DNA from: JAFGXT01 sp963677165
GTDB lineage: Bacteria; Verrucomicrobiota; Lentisphaeria; Victivallales; SZUA-371
Reading direction: 5' to 3'
Length of the DNA stretch: 64,000 nucleotides
Assembly: GCA_963677165.2 (NCBI GenBank)
Contig: CAXXSX010000002.1
Location: 1,612,001 to 1,676,000 of the forward strand
Below are positions 53,453 through 63,535 of this stretch, piece by piece (the first letter of the stretch is position 1; each line of letters begins with the position of its first letter). The notes under the pieces were generated by a model that was not told the DNA's origin, did not search any database, and worked only from the letters and a program-made list of their open reading frames with translations. Made by a program: the position numbers and the translations under genes.

Positions 53453-56400
53453 ATGATAAAAAAGCTTTTTTTCTTATATACTTTTCTGATCGTTCTTTTT
53501 GCGTTGGCATCGTTTGGAAAAGGTGCAAATGCGGAAGGTCCATCTTCTGCGAATTTTACCGATTCCGAAGTCAAATGGCTGAAGGCTCATCCTGAAATCA
53601 GTATAGGAATTCAGGAACATTGGGCTCCGTTGGATTTTGTGGACGAATTCGGGGTGCCGCGCGGAATCGGAGTTGACTACATTACTCTGATTAACAGAAA
53701 GTTGAAATACTCCAAACTGATAATCAAGCCTGGTCACTGGGATTATATATTTAATGCAGTAAAGAATAAGAAGCTTGATGCGCTCGCCGATATTACCCCT
53801 CGTGCGGAAAGAGTGAAATTTTTTAATTTTACCAAGCCGTATATAACGATTCCTCATGTTATCATAAGCAGAAAGAATACTGTTTACTATAGCGATATAC
53901 CTGAGCTCAAGGGTAAAACTGTTGCTTTGGAAAAAGATTTCTATCTGGTTAAATATTTGAGAAGTAAATATCCATCGATCAAAGTTGTGGAATGTCATTC
54001 CACCAGTGACGCACTTGATTTGGTATCTAAGCAGAAAGCCGATGTTTATATCGGTAACCGTGCCGTTGCCAATTACATTATCAGCAATGAACTGATCAAC
54101 AACCTTGAGGTTCAGGGGAAAATAAATGTTACGAATTCGACCAATGCCATTGGCGTAAGAAAGGACTGGCCCCAGTTGGCGGCGATCATTGACAAGGTTC
54201 TAAAGTCATTAACCAAGCAGGAAAGATTCGCGATCCTTGAGAAGTGGAACGAGAAACCGTCAGTGCCCATTGCGTTACAACTTTTGACGGAAGAAGAGCG
54301 TAGCTGGATTCGAGAACACCACGTTCTCAAAGTGGCCAATGAGGATGACTGGGCTCCGTTTGATTTCAGTGTCAATGGAAAGCCGCGCGGATATTGTATT
54401 GACTATTTGAAGCTGATTTCACGGAAAACAGGACTCCAATTTGAATTTGTTAATGGTTTGTCCTGGGATAAATTAATGGCGAAGTTCAAATTGGGGCAAA
54501 TAGATATTTTACCCGTAGTCAGCAAAAGTCCCAAAAGATCCGGCTTCCTGGATTTTTCCGATCCATACATAAAAAATCCGATTATTCTGGTGACGCGCGA
54601 TTCAAACGCTTCCGTAAACGGAATCAACGACTTACGTGGTGGGAATATTGCTATTGTAAAAGGATATTTCTTCGAAGATATTTTCCGGGAAAACTATCCT
54701 GATATAAAGATCATAGAAGTTTCAGGCTTTATAGACGGACTTGAGGCGGTTCTTCATGGTAAAGCGGACGCGTTCGTGGGCAGTCAGGCTGTTATTAACT
54801 ATCATATTCAGAAAAATTTCCTGACCGGACTGCGAATTATCGGCAATTCAAAAATTACGGGTATCGACTGGCCAGAATATAGTATCGGCGTGAAGAAAAA
54901 TGACAAGATTTTGCTCGGAATCATTAATAAAGCTTTGGAGGCTATCACCGAAAAAGAAAAACGCGAGTTGAACGATAAATGGCTGAAGATTTCTCATGGC
55001 GATGAAAACGATATCGAATCACTCGGGCTGACCGAGGAGGAACTGGGGTGGTTGACGGACCATCCGGTTATTACCGCTCAGAACGAGGAGAACTGGCCGC
55101 CTTTCAATTTTTATAAAAACGGTCCACGCGGTTATTCCATTGATTATCTGAATCTCGTTGCCGGAAAAATTGGTATTAAGGTTCGATTCATTACCGGTCC
55201 CTCCTGGGACAAGTTTCTTAATATGTTGCGGGAAAAGAAGCTTGATGTCATGCTTAATATTGTCCAGACTGAGGACCGGTCGAAATATATTCTCTTTACC
55301 AAGCCTTACCTGAGTAACTTGAATGTGATTGCTTCCCGAAAGGACAATCCGCAGACGAGTATGGAGCAGCTTGACGGGAAAACCGTTGCGCTTCCGAAGG
55401 GCTTTTGCTATGAAGAAGTGATTAGGAAAAAATTTCCGAAAGTAAAAATTGTTACTAAGACGGATACGCTGGCATGCCTCAAGGCGGTATCTTTGGGCAA
55501 AGCGGACTGTACTCTCGGCGAGGGAGCGGTTTTAAATTATATGATTCGTCAGAACATGCTGTCGAACTTGTATGTAAGTGGGGAGGCCAAGCTGGGGAGC
55601 TCAGATTTGCATCAAATGCGAATCGGGGTGCGTGACAACGCTCCGCTGCTGCGGTCAATCCTTATGAAAGCAATGGCTAAAGTTACTCCCAGAGAGCTTG
55701 ATGAAATTCAGCGTAAGTGGCTTCGGACCGGAGATGGTGACATTGTGGTCAAGGAAGAAAATAATTATAATAATCCATTATACATGCTTATTTATGTTTT
55801 TCTGGGGCTGCTGGCTTTGGTGGTGATCGTCTGGCTGCTGTTGAAAGTTCTCGGAAAATGGTTCAATTCAAAAAAACTACGTTCCAGACATTCACGGATC
55901 ATGGGTATTTTTATGATGCTTATTTTTGTCGCGTTTGTGATTGCGGGGGCGTGGCTGAGTATTCAGGATATGGAGAAACGCATTAGAAGAAGATCAGGCA
56001 ATACGCTGGTCGCGATGGCTGACAGTACCATGCAGCATATTCAAAACTGGATTAATTCGGAAATGGACCGTTTGAAGAGCTGGGGCAATTTGCCGGTATT
56101 CAAACGCAGGGTGCAAAGTCTGATCAACGTTCCTCAGAACAAAGATTTACTACTGAAGAGTCGAGCTTTTGCCGAGATCAGAAAAACTTATAATGATATG
56201 GTCAAATCACAGGGCATAACAGGTTTTTCCGTGATTGCTCCTGATCGGATTATTCTGTGCGGAGAGAACGACGCAGAGGTTGGTTTGGAGAGTTATATTT
56301 CTGTTCATCGGCCTGATATTCTTAGAAAAGCTTTTGCCGGGAAGTCTGTTGTGATTCCGCCAGTGTCCCACGGTAAAAGGTCGGAAATGTTTATTGCCAC

Positions 56401-59400
56401 TCCTGTCCGTAATAAGAAGAATAAGATTATTGCCGTGCTGGCATTACATATTGATCCCTTCCGGGAATTGAGTAACCGCTGTGTGCTGGGACGTCTCAGT
56501 GCTACCGGCGAAAGCTATGCCATGGATAAGAAGGGCATGATGATGTCTGAAAGCCGTTTCCAGAAAGAGTTGAAAGCCATGGAACTGATTGAAGACGGTG
56601 AACACCATTCCCTGCCTATCAGGGTATGTGATCCAGGCGGTGACCTTCACAAAGGGTACAAGCCTGATCTGTCACGTGAAAACATGCCGTTGACCCAAAT
56701 GGCCAAATCAATGGTTTCCGGACAGAAAGGCAGTAGTGTATCTGGCTATCGCGGTTATCGCGGTGTACGTGTTTTGGGGGCATGGCGGTGGGAGCCTTCG
56801 CTGGGAATCGGGGTCGCTTCGGAAATAGATGAAGAAGATGCTCTCGGGGATTTTTATATTGATCGGCTGGTGATTATTGCGGTAATGGTGGCGACAGTTA
56901 TTATTTCTCTGTTGCTGGTGGGGTATACATTCTGGCGCGGGGAGCAGTCAAAACGTGAATTACGTGAGGCGCGAGACGAATGGGAAAGGGTTGCTGAGGC
57001 CGCCGAAAGACAGAGCCGTCTGCTGTTGGATTCCGCCGGTGAAGGTATTTTTGGAATCGATAATGTCGGGGAAGTTACTTTTATTAATCCAGCCGCGTTA
57101 AAAATGCTTGGATATTCCCGTGACGAGCTGTCAGGGCAAAAGCTTCATGAGTTAATTCACCATACTCACCTAAACGGAGAGCATTATAAAATTAATGATT
57201 GTCCGATGTGGCAAGCTTATACCGAGGGGAAATACAGTGAAGTCGACAAAGAAGTACTATGGAGAAAAGACGGAAGTTCTTTTCATGTTTCATACACCAG
57301 TACCCCGATAATGCGTAATTCAAGAATACTTGGCGCGGTGATAACATTCAGTGACATTACTGAACAGATCATGGCGCAGAAAACAATTGAAAAACGGGCT
57401 TTCTGGGCGGAAGGTCTTCAGGAAGCAGGACAGGAGATTGCCGGATGTACCAGTGTCAGGGAACTTGCTGAAGTGGCGACCAAGGCCACGGTGGAACATC
57501 TGGGGTTGGCAAACAGCTGGATCGGTACTTATGACGAGGAGAGTGGAATTCAGGCGATTGCGGCTTATGGAATTCCTCTTAAATCATGTTTTCATCCTGC
57601 TCCCACTTGTTCGGAATACTCCATGAAGTCCGGGGAAATGCGGATTTATAAGGACATCATAAAATCTCCCCCTCATGAAATATGCCGACAATTTGCTTGT
57701 GAAAATAACTTTGCGAGTTGTGCGACTTATCCGATTTATGTCGGTGGTAAAATTATTGCTTCGTTTTGTATTCGTTCTTATGAGTTTGGTGAAAATTCCC
57801 TGATTACCCAGACTGTTCCGTTGTTGCAAACCCTGGTTCGCCAGATTGGATATGTCTGGGAACGTTGCCTTGCCGAAGAAAGTATGCGTAAACTGTCAAG
57901 CGCGGTTGAACAGAGTCCGTCTACCGTGGTCATTACCGATACCGATGGAAATATTGAATATGTGAATCCTCAGTTTACTCTTTTGACCGGTTATTCATCG
58001 GAAGAGGTATTGGGAGAGAATCCGCGGGTTTTAAAGGCTCCGGAAGTTCATCCGCCGGAATTTTATGCCGATCTCTGGAAGACTATCCTTGCTGGTAATC
58101 GATGGAAGGGGGAAATATGTAATAAGAAGAAAGATGGAACTTTATTTTGGGAATCGGCTGCAATATCGCCTATTCGTAATGAACATGGCGAGATTACCCA
58201 TTTGGTGGCGGTAAAAGAAGATATTACCGAACGAAAGAAGATGATGCATGAGATTCAGAACAATGCCAAGATGACTCGTGGTATTCTTGATGGCGCGAAA
58301 CAGCCTATAGGGCTTTTGAGTCCGGATGGAACTTTGCTGGATGTAAATAATGCCGCGATGAGTTTGATTTCAGAAAAACGTGAAGATGTTTTAGGTCTGA
58401 AACTTTGGAATTGTCCGTGGTGGGGAGGGGCTCCACAGATACAACAGCAATTAAAAGATGCTATAAAAAAATCCGCAGCCGGAAAAGTTGAACAACTGAT
58501 GGCGAAACATCCGAATGAACAAGGGCATATGGGATATTATGATATTTCCATCTCTCCTGTAATTGATGAGAATGGCGAGGTGATCTACCTGGTTCCGAGC
58601 GGTCATGATATAACCAGCCTGAAAGAGACAGAAGCTCAGCTGGAAAAAGCCAGGAAATTAGCGGATGAGGCTAATAAGGCCAAAGGCGACTTTCTGGCGA
58701 ATATGAGTCACGAGATCAGGACGCCGATGAATGCTATTATCGGCATGAATCACTTACTGAAGAAAACCGATCTTGATAAAAAACAGGCCAATTATGTGGA
58801 TAAGGTAGGTCGATCCGCTCACAGCTTGCTCGGTATTATCAATGATATTCTGGATTTCTCGAAGATCGAGGCAGGCAAACTTGAGGTCGAAAATATTGAG
58901 TTCAATCTCAATGAAGTATTCGACAATCTTTCAAACATGATAAGTATAAAGGCTCAGGAAAAAGGTTTAGAACTGGTTTTTGATATTGCTACCGATGTTC
59001 CGTACAATCTCATCGGAGACCCCCTGAGACTGGGGCAGATTTTGCTTAACCTGGCATCTAATGCCGTCAAGTTCACCGAGAAAGGCGAAATTATTATTTC
59101 GGCCAGACTCAACAGTATTGCGGATGACAATGCGGATATTTCTTTTGCGGTCACAGATACTGGAATCGGTCTTACTGCTGAGCAGCAATCCAAGCTTTTC
59201 CAGTCATTTACGCAGGCTGATACTTCTACTACCAGAAAATTCGGTGGTACCGGCCTGGGGTTGGCGATTTCTAAGCGGCTGACCGAAATGATGGGTGGGA
59301 AAATTGGCATTGAGAGTGAATATGGCAAGGGTTCGACATTCTTTTTCAATATTGTTGCAGGAAGACACCATACCGGGAAAAAGAAATTCGGCGTGTTGCC

Positions 59401-60835
59401 GGAAGATGTTTCCGGCCTTAAGGTTCTGGTTGTTGATGATAACGAATCCGCCAGAGAGGTGCTCCAGAGTTATGTCGAGGACTTTGACTTTGATGTGACG
59501 GTTGTTGACAGCGGAAAAAAAGCCGTTGAAGAAATCAACAAGGGAACGAATTATGACCTTATCTTGATGGACTGGAAAATGCCAGGTATGAATGGCATGG
59601 AGGCCGCAAAAATTATCAAAAACAACCCGCATGCGTCAACCATTCCACAGATATTTATGGTTACCGGCTATGGACGAGAGGAAATAATGAATCAGGCGGA
59701 ACATATCGGAATTGACGCTTTCCTGATCAAGCCGGTCAGTCAGTCGCTGCTTTTTGATACAATTATGGAGGTATTCGGACAGCCATTGGATTATGAGAAA
59801 TCCTCGGATGCAAATGCTGCTGTTAACTTTACTGATATGGATACGAAACGGTTGCTGTTGGTTGAGGATAACGAGATCAATCAGGAAGTGGCCATTGGCC
59901 TGCTTGAAGATGTCGGGTTGGCTGTGGACGTTGTGGATAACGGCAGGATCGCAGTGGATATTCTGCGTGAAAAGGGCGAAGACTTTTATGGCGCGGTGCT
60001 CATGGACCTGCAAATGCCGGAGATGGATGGGTATGAAGCTACAACATATATTCGGAATGAGCTGAAATTTTCCAAACTTCCAGTTGTTGCCATGTCGGCC
60101 GACGCAATGGTCGGGGTTAAGGAAAGGTGTATGGACGTGGGGATGAGTGACTATCTGACGAAACCGATTGTTCCCGAAGCATTATTTACTGTATTGAAGA
60201 ATTGGCTGGAAGTCGACAATATTGCGGTGCCGGAGTCTAAAACGGCAACAAATGACTTGAATATTGACGGTATTGATACCGCTGCCGGACTTGCTCGTGT
60301 AGGTGGCAGGGAAAAGAATTATAAAGGAATTTTGCGGATGTTTTGTGAAAACCAGGCTCATGCGGTTGATGAACTGAAGAAGGCGATTGATGCCGGGGAC
60401 AAAGAGCTTTATATTCGCATCGCTCATACAGTAAAAGGAGTTGCCGCCAATATTGGAGCGGAAAAACTGGCGAAAGACGCTTTAGCTCTTGAAGAATTGT
60501 TGAAACAGGAGAAAGTGAAAGAGGCTTTAGAAAGGCTTGATGACTTTAATCAATGTATAATGAATATTGTTGCTTCTATTAAAAACTCCGGAATAATCCA
60601 GGAAAAGAAGAAAGCGGAGAAAGAATTTGATCCGGAAAAATTATCTGTTAAAATCGATCAGTTGTATGAGTTGTTGGAGGAAAGTGATTTTGAGGCGCAA
60701 CAGTGTATTGAAGAATTGCTTGATGCTGCTGAGAACAGTGATTTAAGAGAAATCGCGAAACTGATAGATCATTTTAAATTCGATGAAGCGCTTGAATGTC
60801 TTAATGAATTTAAAGCAAAACATAACATGGGCTAG
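53453..60835 (+). CDS. Giant hybrid histidine kinase with three tandem solute-binding sensor domains
   Basis: About 2460 residues from the ATG at 53453 preceded by GGGGGA; the frame is open 21 bp further upstream (GTG 53432) but this start has a clear ribosome-binding site. Signal peptide; three solute-binding family 3-like domains (about 38-275, 285-520, 530-770); transmembrane helices near 778-800 and 816-840; a Cache-like region to about 1130; a helix at 1137-1160; PAS (1182-1310), GAF (1316-1470), PAS (1481-1595), PAS (1602-1722); HisKA (FLANMSHEIRTPMN), HATPase; two receivers (LVVDDNES, LLVEDNEIN); and HPt (AHTVKGVAANIG). The output may be the REC-HD-GYP protein just downstream. Confidence 0.96.
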   Translation: MIKKLFFLYTFLIVLFALASFGKGANAEGPSSANFTDSEVKWLKAHPEISIGIQEHWAPLDFVDEFGVPRGIGVDYITLINRKLKYSKLIIKPGHWDYIFNAVKNKKLDALADITPRAERVKFFNFTKPYITIPHVIISRKNTVYYSDIPELKGKTVALEKDFYLVKYLRSKYPSIKVVECHSTSDALDLVSKQKADVYIGNRAVANYIISNELINNLEVQGKINVTNSTNAIGVRKDWPQLAAIIDKVLKSLTKQERFAILEKWNEKPSVPIALQLLTEEERSWIREHHVLKVANEDDWAPFDFSVNGKPRGYCIDYLKLISRKTGLQFEFVNGLSWDKLMAKFKLGQIDILPVVSKSPKRSGFLDFSDPYIKNPIILVTRDSNASVNGINDLRGGNIAIVKGYFFEDIFRENYPDIKIIEVSGFIDGLEAVLHGKADAFVGSQAVINYHIQKNFLTGLRIIGNSKITGIDWPEYSIGVKKNDKILLGIINKALEAITEKEKRELNDKWLKISHGDENDIESLGLTEEELGWLTDHPVITAQNEENWPPFNFYKNGPRGYSIDYLNLVAGKIGIKVRFITGPSWDKFLNMLREKKLDVMLNIVQTEDRSKYILFTKPYLSNLNVIASRKDNPQTSMEQLDGKTVALPKGFCYEEVIRKKFPKVKIVTKTDTLACLKAVSLGKADCTLGEGAVLNYMIRQNMLSNLYVSGEAKLGSSDLHQMRIGVRDNAPLLRSILMKAMAKVTPRELDEIQRKWLRTGDGDIVVKEENNYNNPLYMLIYVFLGLLALVVIVWLLLKVLGKWFNSKKLRSRHSRIMGIFMMLIFVAFVIAGAWLSIQDMEKRIRRRSGNTLVAMADSTMQHIQNWINSEMDRLKSWGNLPVFKRRVQSLINVPQNKDLLLKSRAFAEIRKTYNDMVKSQGITGFSVIAPDRIILCGENDAEVGLESYISVHRPDILRKAFAGKSVVIPPVSHGKRSEMFIATPVRNKKNKIIAVLALHIDPFRELSNRCVLGRLSATGESYAMDKKGMMMSESRFQKELKAMELIEDGEHHSLPIRVCDPGGDLHKGYKPDLSRENMPLTQMAKSMVSGQKGSSVSGYRGYRGVRVLGAWRWEPSLGIGVASEIDEEDALGDFYIDRLVIIAVMVATVIISLLLVGYTFWRGEQSKRELREARDEWERVAEAAERQSRLLLDSAGEGIFGIDNVGEVTFINPAALKMLGYSRDELSGQKLHELIHHTHLNGEHYKINDCPMWQAYTEGKYSEVDKEVLWRKDGSSFHVSYTSTPIMRNSRILGAVITFSDITEQIMAQKTIEKRAFWAEGLQEAGQEIAGCTSVRELAEVATKATVEHLGLANSWIGTYDEESGIQAIAAYGIPLKSCFHPAPTCSEYSMKSGEMRIYKDIIKSPPHEICRQFACENNFASCATYPIYVGGKIIASFCIRSYEFGENSLITQTVPLLQTLVRQIGYVWERCLAEESMRKLSSAVEQSPSTVVITDTDGNIEYVNPQFTLLTGYSSEEVLGENPRVLKAPEVHPPEFYADLWKTILAGNRWKGEICNKKKDGTLFWESAAISPIRNEHGEITHLVAVKEDITERKKMMHEIQNNAKMTRGILDGAKQPIGLLSPDGTLLDVNNAAMSLISEKREDVLGLKLWNCPWWGGAPQIQQQLKDAIKKSAAGKVEQLMAKHPNEQGHMGYYDISISPVIDENGEVIYLVPSGHDITSLKETEAQLEKARKLADEANKAKGDFLANMSHEIRTPMNAIIGMNHLLKKTDLDKKQANYVDKVGRSAHSLLGIINDILDFSKIEAGKLEVENIEFNLNEVFDNLSNMISIKAQEKGLELVFDIATDVPYNLIGDPLRLGQILLNLASNAVKFTEKGEIIISARLNSIADDNADISFAVTDTGIGLTAEQQSKLFQSFTQADTSTTRKFGGTGLGLAISKRLTEMMGGKIGIESEYGKGSTFFFNIVAGRHHTGKKKFGVLPEDVSGLKVLVVDDNESAREVLQSYVEDFDFDVTVVDSGKKAVEEINKGTNYDLILMDWKMPGMNGMEAAKIIKNNPHASTIPQIFMVTGYGREEIMNQAEHIGIDAFLIKPVSQSLLFDTIMEVFGQPLDYEKSSDANAAVNFTDMDTKRLLLVEDNEINQEVAIGLLEDVGLAVDVVDNGRIAVDILREKGEDFYGAVLMDLQMPEMDGYEATTYIRNELKFSKLPVVAMSADAMVGVKERCMDVGMSDYLTKPIVPEALFTVLKNWLEVDNIAVPESKTATNDLNIDGIDTAAGLARVGGREKNYKGILRMFCENQAHAVDELKKAIDAGDKELYIRIAHTVKGVAANIGAEKLAKDALALEELLKQEKVKEALERLDDFNQCIMNIVASIKNSGIIQEKKKAEKEFDPEKLSVKIDQLYELLEESDFEAQQCIEELLDAAENSDLREIAKLIDHFKFDEALECLNEFKAKHNMG

Positions 60836-60876
60836 GAATGGGACCGGCCGGATAACATTGGGGAGTGGAGACTAAC

Positions 60877-61962
60877 ATGAATGATAATGTAGATTTAGCA
60901 ACAATTCTTGTAGTTGATGACGCACCGGAAAATATTAAGGTGCTGAGTGGCATTCTGTCCGATGACTATAAAGTGAAAGTGGCACTGAGTGGAGAAAAAG
61001 CATTAAATATTGCCAATGGAAAGGACCACCCTGATCTGGTTCTCCTGGATGTGATGATGCCGGAAATGGATGGTTTCGAGGTTTGTCGAAGGTTGAAGAA
61101 TAATCCGGTTACAAAAGATATTCCGGTCATATTTGTTACGGCTAAAGGTGAAGTGGTCGATGAACAGACAGGTTTTGAAGTCGGTTGCGTGGACTATATA
61201 ACCAAGCCGGTTAGTCCGCCGATTGTTGAGGCCCGGGTGAAAAGCCAGATCGAACTGCATAATCAGAAAAAACTGCTGGAATCACTGGTGCAGCAGCGTA
61301 CCGAAGAACTTAATGTGACTCAGGATGTGACGATTCTCAGTATGTCTACCCTGGCTGAAACCAGGGACAACGAGACCGGGGGACATATTCTCAGAACCCG
61401 TGAATATGTAAGGGCTCTCGGCTCTTATCTGACGACGTTGCCTGAATTCAAAAATATTCTGGATTTGCGTATGGTTGAAGAAATTGCGAAATCCGCTCCG
61501 TTGCATGATATCGGAAAAGTTGGAATTCCCGATAGCATTCTGCTGAAGCCGGGAAAACTCACCGATGAAGAATTTGAAACAATGAGAACCCATGCGGAAA
61601 TAGGTTGGAAAGCAATTAAAACTGCTGAAGAGGCACTTGGTCAAACACAGAGTTCGTCATTTCTGCACTATGCCCGGGAAATAACCTATACCCATCATGA
61701 AAAATGGAACGGTCACGGTTATCCGCGAGGATTGGAAGGTGAGGAAATTCCGTTGTCCGGACGGATGATGGCGATTGCCGATGTTTATGACGCACTGATT
61801 TCAAAGCGTTATTATAAACCGCCGATGACCCACGAGAAAGCAAAGAGCATCATCCTCGAAGAGCGAGGAAAATCTTTTGATCCGGTACTGGTCAATGCTT
61901 TTGTCGCGATAGAGGACGAATTTCAGCGTATCGCAGAGCAATACGCTGATCACGAGGAATGA
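60877..61962 (+). CDS. REC-HD-GYP response regulator (cyclic-di-GMP phosphodiesterase)
   Basis: About 361 residues from the ATG at 60877, with GGAG 6 bp upstream; a GTG at 60865 adds four residues. The receiver (about 10-125) has VVDDAPEN, LLDVMMPEMDG with the phosphorylatable Asp, and FVTAKGE. The HD-GYP domain (about 145-350) has HDIGKVGIPD and HHEKWNGHGYPRG, which hold the metal-binding and GYP residues. Such enzymes hydrolyse cyclic-di-GMP. It lies 41 bp after the giant kinase, so the two are very probably a two-component pair acting on motility or attachment. Confidence 0.96.
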   Translation: MNDNVDLATILVVDDAPENIKVLSGILSDDYKVKVALSGEKALNIANGKDHPDLVLLDVMMPEMDGFEVCRRLKNNPVTKDIPVIFVTAKGEVVDEQTGFEVGCVDYITKPVSPPIVEARVKSQIELHNQKKLLESLVQQRTEELNVTQDVTILSMSTLAETRDNETGGHILRTREYVRALGSYLTTLPEFKNILDLRMVEEIAKSAPLHDIGKVGIPDSILLKPGKLTDEEFETMRTHAEIGWKAIKTAEEALGQTQSSSFLHYAREITYTHHEKWNGHGYPRGLEGEEIPLSGRMMAIADVYDALISKRYYKPPMTHEKAKSIILEERGKSFDPVLVNAFVAIEDEFQRIAEQYADHEE

Positions 61963-61978
61963 TAATTTCTTTTTTAGT

Positions 61979-63433
61979 TTATACATCCAGTCCCAGACGC
62001 TGGAATTGTTCGGGGGGAGCGTCGTTTTCCTTCATTAGTTTTATCATCTTATCGATCATCATTGCTTCGATTTCAGGATTGTTGATGGGGTTCAACTGTC
62101 CCGGATCGCTTTCCGTATCGAACAGCATCGTGCCGAATTTATGGGCGCGAGCTCCCTGGAATGCTGCTGCGTCGATCTTCATTACCGGACATCCCTTGGT
62201 GAAGTCAAAACCTTCGTGCCATTGCATTGAACGCATTTCATCCAGAGAAAACGGATAATGCATGTGTTCCGGCATATGGGTGTATTGGTATAAAGGTTTA
62301 TTGTCGGCTGACAACGGCGCTCGCATATAAACGTAGCGCCCGTCTGTACAGTTTACATGTCCGCCATGGAGCCCGAACAGTCCGGCTTCACGAATTGGCG
62401 TGTCATTTTCAATAACCGGAGCCAGATCAACTCCTTGCATATCTTTCGGGATTTCTACGCCGAAATAGCTTAAAACTGTTGCGGGCAGGTCAATGGTCTG
62501 GACCAGGCTGTCGCGACGTTCGTTTTTTATTCCAGAGCGGGGATCCCAGATAAACAGCGGAGTCCGGGCAATTTCATCATAGAATGGCATTTGACATTTG
62601 CCCCACCAGTCATGCTCGCCAAGCAGGAAACCATGGTCGGTATTGACGATCAGCATGGTGTCTTCCCACATATTGTGCGAATCCATGAAGTCAAGAACTT
62701 TACCCAGATAATCGTCACACATGGTGACCAGTGCCGCGTTCAGTTTGCGATATATTTCCGTCTGAGCCGGATTGCTGGCTTCGGTGTACGGCGGCCAGTC
62801 GTTCATTCCGTCCAGGTTTATGTCGAACCGTTCCAGATATTCCTTTGGGATATAATACGGTTCATGCGGATCAAAAGTTTCCAGTTGCAGGAACCATTGG
62901 TCTGTCTGATAGTTATGTTCAAGAAATTCAATACCGGCATGAAATGTTCTGGGCATCGGGAAAGCGTCTTCTTTCTGCATAAACTTACGATTGACGTCAT
63001 CTAAAGCCTTTGCTTCCCGAGTATGGAGAAGCTTTCTATTTAGAGCGTTTACATCGGCCATCCATGGATCACCTTCCTGCCCGCGGATGCATTCCCAGGT
63101 ATTGTACCGACAGTGATAGTTTGCGCCGCCTTCCTGCCAGTAATGATAATGGTCGCTGACCAAATGGGTATATATTTCATTATCACGAAGAATTTGAGGC
63201 ATGGAGTCGTCGAACATTTCCAGTGGTCCCCAGCTGCGGTGAAGAAAATTATAGCGTCCGGTATGCAGTTCACGGCGGGCGGGCATACACGGCATACTGC
63301 CGACATAGCTGCTGGTAAACGTTACGCTTTTCTCTGCCAGACGCTTGAAGTTCGGCGTGGAGGCGTTGGTTTGTCCGTATGTCTCCAACATGTGCCGGTT
63401 GAGAGAGTCATACATTAACATTATTGCTTTCAT
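61979..63433 (-). CDS. Type I sulfatase
   Basis: 484 residues with no signal peptide. The sulfatase signature Cys49-Met-Pro-Ala-Arg (SMPCMPARRELHTGR) gives the residue converted to formylglycine by a Cys-type maturase, which is not in this window. Asp9 in MLMYDSLN is a probable metal ligand, and VNTDHGFLLGEHDWWGK is the second metal region. It should hydrolyse sulfate esters of sugars, probably imported ones if it stays in the cytoplasm. It is divergent from the AraC-like gene at 63522 and convergent with the REC-HD-GYP gene. Confidence 0.95.
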   Translation of the reverse strand: MKAIMLMYDSLNRHMLETYGQTNASTPNFKRLAEKSVTFTSSYVGSMPCMPARRELHTGRYNFLHRSWGPLEMFDDSMPQILRDNEIYTHLVSDHYHYWQEGGANYHCRYNTWECIRGQEGDPWMADVNALNRKLLHTREAKALDDVNRKFMQKEDAFPMPRTFHAGIEFLEHNYQTDQWFLQLETFDPHEPYYIPKEYLERFDINLDGMNDWPPYTEASNPAQTEIYRKLNAALVTMCDDYLGKVLDFMDSHNMWEDTMLIVNTDHGFLLGEHDWWGKCQMPFYDEIARTPLFIWDPRSGIKNERRDSLVQTIDLPATVLSYFGVEIPKDMQGVDLAPVIENDTPIREAGLFGLHGGHVNCTDGRYVYMRAPLSADNKPLYQYTHMPEHMHYPFSLDEMRSMQWHEGFDFTKGCPVMKIDAAAFQGARAHKFGTMLFDTESDPGQLNPINNPEIEAMMIDKMIKLMKENDAPPEQFQRLGLDV

Positions 63434-63500
63434 TGATGTGTTCCCTGTTGCTTTTTGTCTGTTTATATATATAATTATACATAAATATTACTGATTGAGA

Positions 63501-63535
63501 ATGAATGATATTGATTAAAACATGAATGATATTGA
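63501..63535 (+). repeat. Direct repeat of ATGAATGATATTGA spanning the AraC start codon
   Basis: Identical 14-mers at 63501-63514 and 63522-63535, 21 bp apart. The first also opens a five-codon frame (M-N-D-I-D-stop) that matches the first residues of the protein. Confidence 0.6.
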
